From the NCBI RefSeq assembly GCF_019429485.1, contig NZ_JAHXZN010000003.1, positions 333,331 to 397,330 of the forward strand: DNA of 64,000 nucleotides, written 5' to 3'. Position 1 is the stretch's first letter, and each line of letters opens with the position of its first letter. This DNA comes from Sphingomonas citri. Its GTDB lineage: Bacteria; Pseudomonadota; Alphaproteobacteria; Sphingomonadales; Sphingomonadaceae. Of this stretch, positions 8,391 to 19,882 are shown one piece after another. The position numbers and the translations under genes are program-made. Below the pieces are notes generated by a model. It worked only from the letters and a program-made list of their open reading frames with translations, ran no database searches and was not told the origin of the DNA.

Positions 8391-9328
8391 CATTCTCGGT
8401 CAACCAGCTCGAGGAAGCGCGCCGCGCGCTGGACGCGCCGCTCTACGCCGACGTCGGCGGCGACGTGGACGTCAGCTTCGAGTTCTCGCCGCCCAAGAGC
8501 GAGAAGTCGGAAGAGACCTTGTGGCAGTCGATCGAGACGCTCTGCCCGCTCGGCCCGCGCTTCCTCTCGGTCACCTATGGCGCGGGCGGGTCGACGCGCG
8601 ATCGCACCCACGCCACCGTCGCGCGGATCGCGCGCGAGACAGCGGTGCCCGCCGCGGCGCATCTCACCTGCGTCGAGGCGACGCGCGAGGAGATCGACGC
8701 GGTGGCGCAGGAATATTGGGCCGCGGGGGTGCGCCACATCGTCGCGCTGCGCGGCGACCCGCCCGCGGGCGCGGCGGACTATGCGCCGCATCCCGGCGGC
8801 TATGAGAATGCCGCCGCGCTGGTGGCGGGGCTGCGCCGGCTGCACCCGTTCGAGATCTCGGTGGCGGCCTATCCCGAGTGCCACCCCAGCTCGGCCGATC
8901 TGGCGGGCGACCTCGACAATCTCAAGCGCAAGCTCGACGCCGGCGCCAACCGCGCGATCACGCAGTTCTTCTTCGAGGCGGAGACCTTCTTCCGCTACCG
9001 CGACGCGGCGGCGGCGGCAGGGATCACGGCCGAGATCGTCCCCGGCATCATGCCGATCGGCAGCTTCGCGGGCGTGCAGCGGATGGCGGCGATGTGCCGC
9101 ACCGACGTGCCGGGCTGGCTGGTGCGGCTGTTCGAGGGGCTCGACGATCTGCCCGCCGCGCGCCAGCTGGTGGCGGCGACGGTGGCGGCCGAACTGTGCC
9201 GCAAGCTCTACGCCGGCGGGGTGAAGCAGCTCCACTTCTACACGATGAACAAGGCCGAGCTGAGCTACGCGATCTGCCACCTGCTGGGGGTGCGGGCGGC
9301 ACCGCGGCGAGCGGCAGCGGCGGCGTGA
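8387..9328 (+). CDS. metF: 5,10-methylenetetrahydrofolate reductase
   Basis: Flavoprotein that reduces methylene-THF to methyl-THF, the methyl donor for methionine synthase. At 313 residues it has the normal bacterial length. The start of the barrel carries the conserved SFEFSPPK motif with the catalytic Glu, followed by SVTYGAGGS, the substrate-loop segment ALRGDPP and the TQFFF motif. It is translationally coupled to sahR by an ATGA overlap and followed by the two metH genes. It is presumably induced with them when S-adenosylhomocysteine releases the repressor. Confidence 0.96.
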   Translation: MTFSVNQLEEARRALDAPLYADVGGDVDVSFEFSPPKSEKSEETLWQSIETLCPLGPRFLSVTYGAGGSTRDRTHATVARIARETAVPAAAHLTCVEATREEIDAVAQEYWAAGVRHIVALRGDPPAGAADYAPHPGGYENAAALVAGLRRLHPFEISVAAYPECHPSSADLAGDLDNLKRKLDAGANRAITQFFFEAETFFRYRDAAAAAGITAEIVPGIMPIGSFAGVQRMAAMCRTDVPGWLVRLFEGLDDLPAARQLVAATVAAELCRKLYAGGVKQLHFYTMNKAELSYAICHLLGVRAAPRRAAAAA

Positions 9329-9354
9329 GCGCAGCGCGGGCCGGCCTCTCACCC

Positions 9355-9446
9355 GTCATCCCGGCGCAGGCCGGGATCCGTGGTGCCGCGCGCGCCACGG
9401 CCACGGTGCACGCGGCCCGCTCGACCCCGGCCTTCGCCGGGGTGAC
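9355..9446. repeat. GTCATCCCGG intergenic repeat, copy 2
   Basis: An element of about 92 bp starting GTCATCCCGG and ending GCCGGGGTGAC, with internal GGGATCC. It lies between metF and metH(N), so it is probably transcribed within the operon and could form a hairpin in the mRNA. It is related to the copies at 5571, 19716 and 63100. Confidence 0.7.
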
Positions 9447-9485
9447 GGATGCTCTGTAAACGATGACGACCGGCAGGACCTTATC

Positions 9486-10532
9486 ATGACCCCACGTGAC
9501 ACCTTCCTCGCCGAGGCGGCGAAGCGGATCCTGATCACCGACGGCGCCTTCGGCACCGAGATCCAGAACTGGAAGCTCTCCGAGGCGGACTATGCCGGTG
9601 CGCTGACGCTGGGCCACGACCAGAAGGGCAACAACGACATCCTCGCGCTGACCAAGCCCGAGGTTCCCGAGTCGATCCACCGCGCCTATTTCGAGGCGGG
9701 GGCGGACATCGCCGAGACCAACACCTTCTCCGCCAACCGCATCAGCCAGGCCGACTACGGCGCCGAGGGGCTGGTGCGCGAGATCAACGTCGAGAGCGCG
9801 CGCCTCGCCCGCCGCCTCGCCGACGAGTTCCAGGCGAAGGACGGGCGCCCGCGCTTCGTCGCCGGCGCGATCGGGCCGACCAACAAGACGCTGTCGCTCA
9901 GCCCCGACGTCAACGATCCCGGCTACCGCGAGATCGACTTCGATTACCTCAAGGACGTCTATCGCGAGCAGATCGACGCGCTGGTCGAGGGCGGCGCCGA
10001 CTTCGTGCTGATCGAGACGGTGTTCGACACGCTCAACGCCAAGGCCGGGGTGATGGCGGCGATCGAGGCGGGCGAGGCGCTCGGGCGCGACCTGCCGATC
10101 ATGCTGTCGATGACGCTGACCGATCTCTCCGGGCGCAACCTCTCGGGGCATACGGTGGAGGCGTTCTGGCACGCGATCCGCCATGCCAGGCCGCTGACGA
10201 TCGGGCTCAACTGCTCGTTCGGCGCGGAGCAGCTGCGCCCGCACGTGCGCACGCTGAGCGCGATCTGCGACACGCTGATCATGGTCTATCCCAACGCCGG
10301 CCTGCCCAACGAGCTCGGCGCCTATGACGAGGCGCCCGCGACCACCGCGGGGCTGGTGGCGGAATGGGCCGAGGCGGGGCAGGTCAACGTGCTGGGCGGC
10401 TGCTGCGGCTCGACCCCGGCGCATATCGCCGCCATCGCCGAGCGCGTCCGCGGCGTCGCCCCGCGCGCGATCCCCGCGCCGCCGGTGCAGACGCGGCTCG
10501 CCGGGCTGGAGCCGTTCACCATGGCAGCGTGA
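9486..10532 (+). CDS. metH: Methionine synthase, homocysteine-binding subunit (split MetH, N-terminal part)
   Basis: A 348-residue homocysteine S-methyltransferase domain that corresponds to the first third of E. coli MetH. The zinc-thiolate ligands are present: Cys in LNCSFGAEQ and the Cys-Cys pair in GGCCGSTPAHI. The N-terminal barrel motif TDGAFGTEIQ is typical. It must work with the product of the next gene, which supplies the folate, cobalamin and activation domains. The two add to 1245 residues, close to the 1227 of E. coli MetH, so this is a clean gene split and not a truncation. Split metH is common in sphingomonads and relatives. Confidence 0.95.
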   Translation: MTPRDTFLAEAAKRILITDGAFGTEIQNWKLSEADYAGALTLGHDQKGNNDILALTKPEVPESIHRAYFEAGADIAETNTFSANRISQADYGAEGLVREINVESARLARRLADEFQAKDGRPRFVAGAIGPTNKTLSLSPDVNDPGYREIDFDYLKDVYREQIDALVEGGADFVLIETVFDTLNAKAGVMAAIEAGEALGRDLPIMLSMTLTDLSGRNLSGHTVEAFWHAIRHARPLTIGLNCSFGAEQLRPHVRTLSAICDTLIMVYPNAGLPNELGAYDEAPATTAGLVAEWAEAGQVNVLGGCCGSTPAHIAAIAERVRGVAPRAIPAPPVQTRLAGLEPFTMAA

Positions 10533-10542
10533 CGTACGGCGC

Positions 10543-10709
10543 TCCCTCCCCTTCAGGGGAGGGCCGGGGTGGGGCGTCGGCGTCTCACCGAGACCGGCGC
10601 GCCCGAAGAACCGCCCCACCCCAATCCAGCGGCAGGGTGGTTAGGCCCCCGGCCTAACCAAAAACACGCTGGGCGTGTTTTAACCTGCCGCTCCTGAAAG
10701 GGAGAGGGG
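10543..10709. repeat. CTCCCCTTCAGG/GGGGTGGGG repeat between the metH halves, copy 2
   Basis: An element of about 167 bp bounded by CCTCCCCTTCAGGGGAGGG and CTCCTGAAAGGGAGAGGGG with inner GGGGTGGGGC and GCCCCACCCC arms. It carries two extra perfect hairpins, GGTTAGGCC-3-GGCCTAACC and AAAACACG-5-CGTGTTTT. It belongs to the family also seen at 7199 and 61223. Confidence 0.7.
10661..10681. terminator. Terminator-like hairpin inside the met operon
   Basis: AAAACACG and CGTGTTTT form a perfect 8-bp stem with a CTGGG loop and T/A-rich outer ends. It would look like a weak factor-independent terminator on either strand. It sits 42 bp before the start of metH(C), so it could attenuate expression of the second half, or be only part of the repeat. 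Confidence 0.35.
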
Positions 10710-10723
10710 CTAGAGAGAATGAC

Positions 10724-13417
<2,694 letters not shown>

Positions 13418-13523
13418 GCGCGCGGGCGCCCCATAGCGGGTAGGTAAACGGGCGCGCCGCCCGGCGCGCGACGCCGCTCCTTCTATCCTTCGTCCTGACA
13501 ACGGGGCATCGGAAGGAAGACGG

Positions 13524-16500
13524 ATGCGAGCAGCCGGTGCGCGGAGCGGGCGCGCGCTCCTCTTGCTGGGCACGGCGCTGATCGCGGGGCCGGTCACGGC
13601 GCAGGTGAGTTCCCAGGCGGCGGCGCGTCGGTTCGGCGGCGCGCCCGACATCGCCGTGGTCGATGCCGTCACGCCCGACGGGGCGGTTGATCCGGCCGAC
13701 ATCAACGGCGTGGGGCAGATCGTGATCGATCACGGCTGGGCCAGCGGCTATTGCACCGGGACGCTGATCGACCCGCGAACGGTCCTCTTCGCCTCGCACT
13801 GCGTGAACGGGGACGGGGGCGACACGCCGCAGGACGCGTGGCGCTATGGCAGCGCCGCGGGGCAGATGCCGGTCGCCTTCGCGCTCAAGGCGAACAACGA
13901 GGCCGGCGTTCACCGATGGGTGACGACGGGTGAGGGGCAGCACCGGACCGACCCGAGCAACGCGATCTTCTCGCTCAATCAGGTCGTCTATCATCCCGGT
14001 GCGGTGAGCATGGGGATGGATCTCGCCGACGTGCAGGCGGACATCGCGATCGGGTCGCTCGACGCGCCCGCGAAGGGCATCCCGACCCGGACGTTGCTGT
14101 TCTCGCCCTTGCCCGCGCCCGCCGCGATCGATGCGGCGACCGGGACGGGCTACCACGTGAATGTCACCGGCTATGGCGTTCACGGCGACGGCGGTAGCGG
14201 TTATGCCGGGTTCGACCTGCGCCGGCGCTCGGCCGAGAACATGATCGGGCTGCTCACCTCGCTCGACGAGGTCGAGGCCGAGCTCGGCATGCCGCGCGAG
14301 GGCCTGCACCAGAACCTCTACTTCCTCGACTTCGACGATCCGCGGCGGCGCGCCACGGGCGACATCAACGTCTTCCGCGATGACGCGCTGCCGGGTGAGG
14401 GCGTGCCCGGGTTCGGCGACTCGGGTGGGCCGCTGATCCTCGATCGCCGCTACGCCGAGAAGACCGTCATCGGCGTGCTCTCGGCCGGGCGCTGGCCCGA
14501 CGACATGCCGCCGGGCAGCTACGGCACCTTCGCTTTCTATCAGCCGCTCTATCTCTACTGGGACTATATCGTCGCCAGCAATCCCTACCGCTACGTCGGC
14601 GCGCTGGCGGGCGACGGGCGGTGGAGCGACCCCGCGCACTGGCAGACGCGGGTCGATCCCGCGTATCGCGTGATCGCGGGCGACGGGCTGGTCAACGCGC
14701 TGCCGGACGCGTCGGGTGCCGGGGTGGCGCCCGACGCGCATCGGTTCGGCCAGATCTGCGATCAGGAGCCCGCGCTCGGCGTGGATCGCTGCTACGACGT
14801 GCGCACGCACGTCCGCTACGACCATGATCGTGCAGCGGGCGTCGCGGGCGATCCGCTCTACCGCGCGGGAAGGCACGCCCGAGCCGCCCCGCTCCCCGCC
14901 CCGACGCTCGCCAACGGCCTGCCCGGGGCGACCGGCTTCGTGCCCGACAACGTCGACCCAGATGCGGCCACCCGCCGCAGCGCGCGCTATTTCGACGTGA
15001 CGCTGTCCGCCCCCGGCACCACCACGCTCGACACCAGCGCCACGGTCGACAAGGTCACCGTCTCGGGCAGCGGGGCGCGGCTGTCGGTCGCGCCGGAGGG
15101 CCATCTCACCAGCCTGATCGAGGTCGACCAGCTCGCCGGCTTCGTCCATGTCGACGGCACGCTGACCACGCCGGGCGACTATCTGCTCGTCGCCGGCCGG
15201 CTCTCGGGCAGCGGGCGGATCGAGACGCCCTATCTCACCAGCGCGGCCGGCGTGATCGTGCCGGGGCAGGTGGGCACGATCGGCACGCTGCACGTCGGCG
15301 GCAATCTGGTGCTCGCGTCGAAGAGCCTGCTGCTGATCGGCGTCGGCGCGGCGGGCGCCGCCGACCGGGTCGCGGTGGAGGGCAAGGCGAACCTCGGCGG
15401 CACGGTCGCGCTCGCGCCGGTGGCGGGGCATCGCGTCCGCGCCGGCGACGTCTACACGATCCTGACCGCCGATGACGGCCTCACCGCCCGCTTCGACTCG
15501 GCGGCGCGGCTGAGCGCGATCCTCGCGCCGACCTTGCTCTACGACCACACGAGCGTGCGGGCGCGCGTCGACGCCGGGCGCTACGCCGACGTGGTCGCGT
15601 CGACGCGCGCGCAGCGCGGTTATGCCACCCTGCTGGATCGCGCGCGGCCGCACGCGGCGGCGCTCGCCGGCGTCTATGGCGTGCTGGACCTGCAGGACGC
15701 GCCGACGATCCAGCACACGCTGGAGGCGCTGGCGCCGCGCGCCGAGGGCCTCGACCGCGCGCTTGGCGCGCTCGCGCTCGACACGATGGCGCGCTTCTAT
15801 CGCGCCAGGCTCGCCGCCGCCGACCCGCGGCGCGGGGCGGCGGGCGCGGGGCAGCTGACGCTCGCGGGCGAGCCGATCCAGCTCGCCGCGGCCGAGGCGG
15901 CGCGCCTACCGGGCCAGCCGCCGATCGCGAGCGACACCGCCGCCACCGTCGCGGCGCCGACGCGCCTGCCCGACAGCGTCGCGGCCTATCTCGCGGGGGG
16001 CTATCTCGACGGCAGCGCCGCCGCGACCCGCACCGCGCTCGCGCCGCGCGGCCGCGATCCGCTGTCGGGCTGGTATCTCGCCGGCGGGCTGGAGAGCGCG
16101 GTCGACGATCGTGCGCTGGTCGGGCTGGGCCTCTCGTTCACCCGCGTGACCGGCAGCACCGCGGTGGCGGGGCAGAGCGCCGAGGGCGAGCTGTACCAGG
16201 GCACGCTCTACGGCAAGCTCGCCGCCGCCAACGGATTGTACCTCGACACGCAGGAGAGCGCCGGGCTGTGGCGCCATGCCACCCGACGCACCGCCGACCT
16301 GATCGGCAGCGCCACCACGCTGCGCAGCCGCGATCACGCGCTCGCTTATGGTGCGGAGGTCGGTGCCGGGCACGACGGCGCGGTGGGAAGGCTGCGGGTC
16401 GGGCCGCGCGTGGCGCTGCGCGCGAGTGCGCTCGATCTGGGGCCGGTGAGCGAGACCGGCGGCGCCGCGGCGCTGCGGCTCGATCGCCGTCGCTACGCCA

Positions 16501-16802
16501 GCGTGCAGGGACGCGCCGGCGTGGCGCTGTCCGGCGGGGGCACGGTGCGGCCGTGGGCGTCGGTCTATGTGGTGCACGACTTCCGCGATCCGTCGCCGCT
16601 GCTCGGCGCCTCGTTCGCCGCGGTGCCGGACACCGACGTCGCCTTCGCGCTGCCCGGGCGCGACCGCGACTGGGGCGAACTCGGCGCAGGCATCGCGCTC
16701 GATACCGGGCATGCGACGCTGACGCTCGGCGCCGATACCACGCTTCGGCGGCAGGACGTGCGCGATCAGGCGTACCGCGCCTCGGTACGGGTGCGTTTCT
16801 AG
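13524..16802 (+). CDS. Trypsin-like serine protease autotransporter
   Basis: A 1092-residue secreted protein. It has a signal peptide (about 1-26, cut after VTAQ) and a chymotrypsin-fold protease with a plausible triad: His92 in FASHC, Asp173 in QADIAIG, Ser300 in GFGDSGGPL. A beta-helical passenger stalk (about 500-700) includes a passenger-associated repeat region, and a C-terminal autotransporter barrel (about 820-1092) ends in alternating residues and a terminal Phe (VRVRF), as BAM substrates do. It should be a type Va self-secreted surface protease. GGAAGGAAG precedes the ATG. Monocistronic, with no obvious partner. The protease target is unknown. Confidence 0.92.
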   Translation: MRAAGARSGRALLLLGTALIAGPVTAQVSSQAAARRFGGAPDIAVVDAVTPDGAVDPADINGVGQIVIDHGWASGYCTGTLIDPRTVLFASHCVNGDGGDTPQDAWRYGSAAGQMPVAFALKANNEAGVHRWVTTGEGQHRTDPSNAIFSLNQVVYHPGAVSMGMDLADVQADIAIGSLDAPAKGIPTRTLLFSPLPAPAAIDAATGTGYHVNVTGYGVHGDGGSGYAGFDLRRRSAENMIGLLTSLDEVEAELGMPREGLHQNLYFLDFDDPRRRATGDINVFRDDALPGEGVPGFGDSGGPLILDRRYAEKTVIGVLSAGRWPDDMPPGSYGTFAFYQPLYLYWDYIVASNPYRYVGALAGDGRWSDPAHWQTRVDPAYRVIAGDGLVNALPDASGAGVAPDAHRFGQICDQEPALGVDRCYDVRTHVRYDHDRAAGVAGDPLYRAGRHARAAPLPAPTLANGLPGATGFVPDNVDPDAATRRSARYFDVTLSAPGTTTLDTSATVDKVTVSGSGARLSVAPEGHLTSLIEVDQLAGFVHVDGTLTTPGDYLLVAGRLSGSGRIETPYLTSAAGVIVPGQVGTIGTLHVGGNLVLASKSLLLIGVGAAGAADRVAVEGKANLGGTVALAPVAGHRVRAGDVYTILTADDGLTARFDSAARLSAILAPTLLYDHTSVRARVDAGRYADVVASTRAQRGYATLLDRARPHAAALAGVYGVLDLQDAPTIQHTLEALAPRAEGLDRALGALALDTMARFYRARLAAADPRRGAAGAGQLTLAGEPIQLAAAEAARLPGQPPIASDTAATVAAPTRLPDSVAAYLAGGYLDGSAAATRTALAPRGRDPLSGWYLAGGLESAVDDRALVGLGLSFTRVTGSTAVAGQSAEGELYQGTLYGKLAAANGLYLDTQESAGLWRHATRRTADLIGSATTLRSRDHALAYGAEVGAGHDGAVGRLRVGPRVALRASALDLGPVSETGGAAALRLDRRRYASVQGRAGVALSGGGTVRPWASVYVVHDFRDPSPLLGASFAAVPDTDVAFALPGRDRDWGELGAGIALDTGHATLTLGADTTLRRQDVRDQAYRASVRVRF

Positions 16803-16986
16803 AATCCTGTCCATCCGAGTCGAGACCTGCTTCCGCGCATGCGGGAGCCCAACGCCTCGAACGCCGTTACCGCGGCGCCGGGCTTCGGCGTCCACCGGAG
16901 CACGCCTCAGCGTCGATGAAGCGGCCGCGGCGCGCCGCGGCGGCGATCGTCAGACCCGTCGGCGCCACGCGGCCGCTCCGCGCGGC

Positions 16987-17133
16987 TCACGCCTCGCGCG
17001 TACCCACCCCGCGGCAGCGGTCGGAGCAGTAGCGCACCTGCTCCCAGTCGCGCGCCCATTTCTTGCGCCACGCGAACGGGCGGTGGCAGCTCGCGCAGAT
17101 CTTCTCGGGCAGGTGCGGTTTGCGATGCGCCAT
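16987..17133 (-). CDS. DUF2256 zinc-ribbon-like small protein
   Basis: A 48-residue protein starting [11 protein letters not shown]. It has two CxxC-like pairs, CASCHRPF and CSDRC, around the conserved [12 protein letters not shown] segment, which is the DUF2256 signature. The four cysteines suggest zinc binding. Members are often found near cryptochrome/photolyase-type genes, but none is visible here. The function is unknown. Confidence 0.85.
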   Translation of the reverse strand: MAHRKPHLPEKICASCHRPFAWRKKWARDWEQVRYCSDRCRGVGTREA

Positions 17134-17244
17134 GCGGCACCAACACGCGAGCGCGCGCGGCGCTCCGCGGCGGTGCTAACCGGATGACAACTTCGCTCCT
17201 TTACCAGCCGGCGCACCGCTTCCCGAGAGTGATCGCGCGCCGCC

Positions 17245-18306
17245 ATGACCCAGATCCGTTCCCTCGCGCCGCTCGCCGCGGTGTTCCTGCTCGCCGGCTG
17301 CGGCGGCGGCAGTGGCCAGACCGGCGCCGCCAGCGCGGTGACGGTCGTGCCCTCCGCCGCGCCGGTCGCCACCCCCGCGCCGACGCCGTCGCCGACGGCG
17401 ACCCAGACGCCGACGCCCGCTCCCGCGCCGACCCCCACGCCGGCGACGGTCGCGATCCCGCCCGCGGCGGCGCCCAGCTTCCAGTCGGTGGTCTATGTCG
17501 GCAACGACGTGCCCGACCTCGCCGCCTATGAGGCGTGGCTCGGCCGGCCGACCGACGGCGTGCAATTGTTCAGCGGGCGCAACGGCTGGGCCGACTGGTC
17601 CGACTCGATCGGCTGGCTCGCCGACCGCTGGAAAGGGGTCGCGCGGACGCGTTACTGGTCGATCCCGCTGTTCGCCGAGGGCGGTACGCTCGCCGCCGCG
17701 GCGGCGGGCGACTATGACTCGCGCTGGCGCGGCGCCGCGGCGACCTTGCTCGCCGCCAGCCCGGGCGACTCGACCATCGCGGTGCGCACCGGCTGGGAGT
17801 TCAACGGCGACTGGCAACCCTGGGCGGCCAAGGGCAAGGAGGCCGACTATCGCGCCGCCTATCGCCGCTTCGTCGCCAGCTTCCGCGCGGTGTCGGACCG
17901 CTTCCGCTTCGAATGGACCCCCAACGTCGGCGACTTCGGCACCAACCCCGAGGACAGCTATCCCGGCGACGACGTCGTCGACCTGATCGGCATGGACTTC
18001 TACTACAATCACGAGTGGGACCCGGCCGACCCGGTCGCCGCCTTCAACTACAAGGTGTCGGAGCGCTACGGCCTGGCCTGGCACCAGGACTTCGCGGCGC
18101 GCCACGGCAAGCCGACAGCCTACGCCGAATGGGGCGTCAGCCGCGATTCGGACGCGCCCTACGTCACGCTCGCGCTCGCCTGGTTCGCCGCGCACCAGGT
18201 GGTCTACGCGTCCTACTGGAACTCGAACGCGGCCTATGCGGGCAAGCTGAGCGAGGGCCAATATCCCGCGGTGGCCAGCGCCTATCGCGTGCTGGGCGCG
18301 CGGTGA
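17245..18306 (+). CDS. GH26-like glycoside hydrolase lipoprotein
   Basis: A 353-residue exported protein with a lipobox (LLAGC, Cys19 or so) and a Pro/Thr/Ala-rich linker (about 30-75) that would tether the enzyme away from the membrane. The catalytic domain (about 80-345) resembles GH26/clan GH-A: acid-base Glu185 in TGWEFNGDW, nucleophile Glu295 in YAEWGV, and the GMDFYYN strand. The substrate is likely a beta-mannan or other beta-glycan; this cannot be fixed from sequence. It is a single gene in its orientation. ATG has no strong ribosome site. Confidence 0.8.
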   Translation: MTQIRSLAPLAAVFLLAGCGGGSGQTGAASAVTVVPSAAPVATPAPTPSPTATQTPTPAPAPTPTPATVAIPPAAAPSFQSVVYVGNDVPDLAAYEAWLGRPTDGVQLFSGRNGWADWSDSIGWLADRWKGVARTRYWSIPLFAEGGTLAAAAAGDYDSRWRGAAATLLAASPGDSTIAVRTGWEFNGDWQPWAAKGKEADYRAAYRRFVASFRAVSDRFRFEWTPNVGDFGTNPEDSYPGDDVVDLIGMDFYYNHEWDPADPVAAFNYKVSERYGLAWHQDFAARHGKPTAYAEWGVSRDSDAPYVTLALAWFAAHQVVYASYWNSNAAYAGKLSEGQYPAVASAYRVLGAR

Positions 18307-18416
18307 CGGCGAGCAAGCGGTTGGAAAAACGTTGATCCTTTCGCCGGGCCGGTTGCGCTCGGGGCGGCGCCGCGGCTAAGCGCGCGCCGCTCCCTTTCTG
18401 GGAGCAAGGGGGATCC

Positions 18417-18905
18417 ATGCGTTCATATCGTCTCGCGGCACTCGCCGCCGCGCTCACGTGCCTCTCCGCCCCGGCGGCGGCGCAGCTCACCGCCGAGGCC
18501 AATGGCGCGCGCGCCGAGGACCATTGGGGCGGCGAGCTCGGCGTCGGCTATGGCCTGGGGATGGCCGGCTTCAAGCTCACGCCGATGGTCGGCGCCTTCC
18601 TCTACGCCGGCGACACGGACCGCTACGTCCGCGACGACAACGGCGGCAACGCGCGCTGCCGTGACAGCGCGACCGGGCGCTACGCCGACGACGACCGTTG
18701 CGACAACACGGTGGTGAAGCCCTATGCCAAGCTCGAGGCCACCTATGCCGTCCCGTTGGTCGCGACGCTGGGCGCGGGGCTGCGCGTGAGCGAGGCGGAC
18801 ACCACGCCGTACGGCACGGTGGCGTTCACGCTCGCGCCGCTGGTGAAGCTCAAGGGCAACGTCGGCGACGGTTATTACGCGCTCGGGCTACGCGTCGGGC
18901 TCTGA
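18417..18905 (+). CDS. Exported protein, possible small outer-membrane barrel
   Basis: A 162-residue protein with a signal peptide (about 1-22, ending PAAAQ). The mature sequence has alternating Gly/aromatic strands (GELGVGYGLG, KPYAKLEATYAVP, YALGLRVGL) and ends in a hydrophobic strand, which suggests a small beta-barrel. Two cysteines (near 82 and 98) flank an Asp-rich loop. No family was recognised. GGGAGCAAGGGGG lies before the ATG. Function unknown. Confidence 0.7.
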   Translation: MRSYRLAALAAALTCLSAPAAAQLTAEANGARAEDHWGGELGVGYGLGMAGFKLTPMVGAFLYAGDTDRYVRDDNGGNARCRDSATGRYADDDRCDNTVVKPYAKLEATYAVPLVATLGAGLRVSEADTTPYGTVAFTLAPLVKLKGNVGDGYYALGLRVGL

Positions 18906-19135
18906 TCACCCTTTCGGGCCAGTGTGCCGGCGGTGCGACGTCGCCCCGCGTCGCGGTCCCGGCGAAGGTCGCGCGCGCCGTCAGTGACTTGCGGGCTGAA
19001 CCCGCGCGACGCGCGTGGGCGCGGCTGAACCGCGGCTAACGCGCGCATTCAGCCCGCGCTCAAGCGCCGGCTTCTATCACGATCCTCGTCGCGGCCCATC
19101 GGGGCACGGCGGGGTGAGGGACAGGAGCTGGAGTG

Positions 19136-19633
19136 ATGCTGGGGAAATTCTCGGTCGCCATGGGATCGGTCGCGCTGGCGGTGGCGGCGCTCACCCCGGT
19201 GGCGGCGCAGGCACAGCGCTACCACGAGCGCGAGGTCTACGAGCGCGACTATGACACGCGCGACGACGACCAGCGCCGCTACGACGACGACGGCTACCGC
19301 GACCATGCGCGCGCCTATCGCCGCGCCTACCGCGACGGCTGGAACCGCGAGCCCGCCTATGGCTACGACGACCGCGACCGCGGCTATGAGCGCTACGAGC
19401 GTCGCGTCTACGACGACCGCGGCCGCTACGACGACCGCCGCTATCGCTACGGCGGACGATGCCAGAGCGGCACCACCGGCTCGATCGTCGGCGCGATCGC
19501 GGGCGGGCTGCTCGGCCGCACGATCGACCGCGGCGGCGACCGTACGCTGGGCACGGTGCTCGGCGCCGGCGCGGGCGCGCTCGCGGGCAATGCGGTGGAG
19601 CGCGCCGACAACGGCGACTACTGCCGGCGGTGA
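19136..19633 (+). CDS. Glycine-zipper 2TM surface protein
   Basis: A 165-residue protein with a signal peptide (about 1-25, ending AQAQ), a very charged middle region rich in Arg, Asp and Tyr with RYDDRR-like units (about 30-110), and a C-terminal glycine-zipper segment (GSIVGAIAGGLLGRTID, then GAGAGALAGNAVE). This is the layout of rickettsial 17-kDa/glycine-zipper 2TM outer-membrane proteins that affect envelope stability. The ATG at 19136 has AGGAG eight bases upstream; a GTG three bases earlier is also open. Expressed alone. Confidence 0.8.
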   Translation: MLGKFSVAMGSVALAVAALTPVAAQAQRYHEREVYERDYDTRDDDQRRYDDDGYRDHARAYRRAYRDGWNREPAYGYDDRDRGYERYERRVYDDRGRYDDRRYRYGGRCQSGTTGSIVGAIAGGLLGRTIDRGGDRTLGTVLGAGAGALAGNAVERADNGDYCRR

Positions 19634-19715
19634 GGCGGGGAAGGGGAGGAGCGGGGTGCACCGCCCCGCTGCCTTTCTCCTTCGGCCGATGCGAGCCCCC
19701 TCTACTAGCCCTACC

Positions 19716-19809
19716 GTCATCCCGGACGGGGTCCGGGATCCACGGGTCCGCGTACCTGTCAGGCGTTGCTCACGCGGAAGGCTGGATCCCGGACCACGTC
19801 CGGGAAGAC
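19716..19809. repeat. GTCATCCCGG intergenic repeat, copy 3
   Basis: An element of about 94 bp beginning GTCATCCCGG and ending GTCCGGGAAGAC, with internal GGGATCC/GGATCCC steps and a TGCTCACGCGGAAGG centre shared with the copy at 63100. It lies between two convergent genes and could help end transcription from both sides. Confidence 0.7.
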
Positions 19810-19882
19810 GCAAGATGAAGGGCGGCAGGGAAGGTGTTCCGCTCGCTTTCGCGGAGACGGCCGGAGGTACCTTGCCACCAGC

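Noticed and set aside
9447..9485. A riboswitch before metH
   Set aside because: The 39 bases between the repeat and the gene are too short for a SAM or cobalamin riboswitch, and no conserved box is visible.
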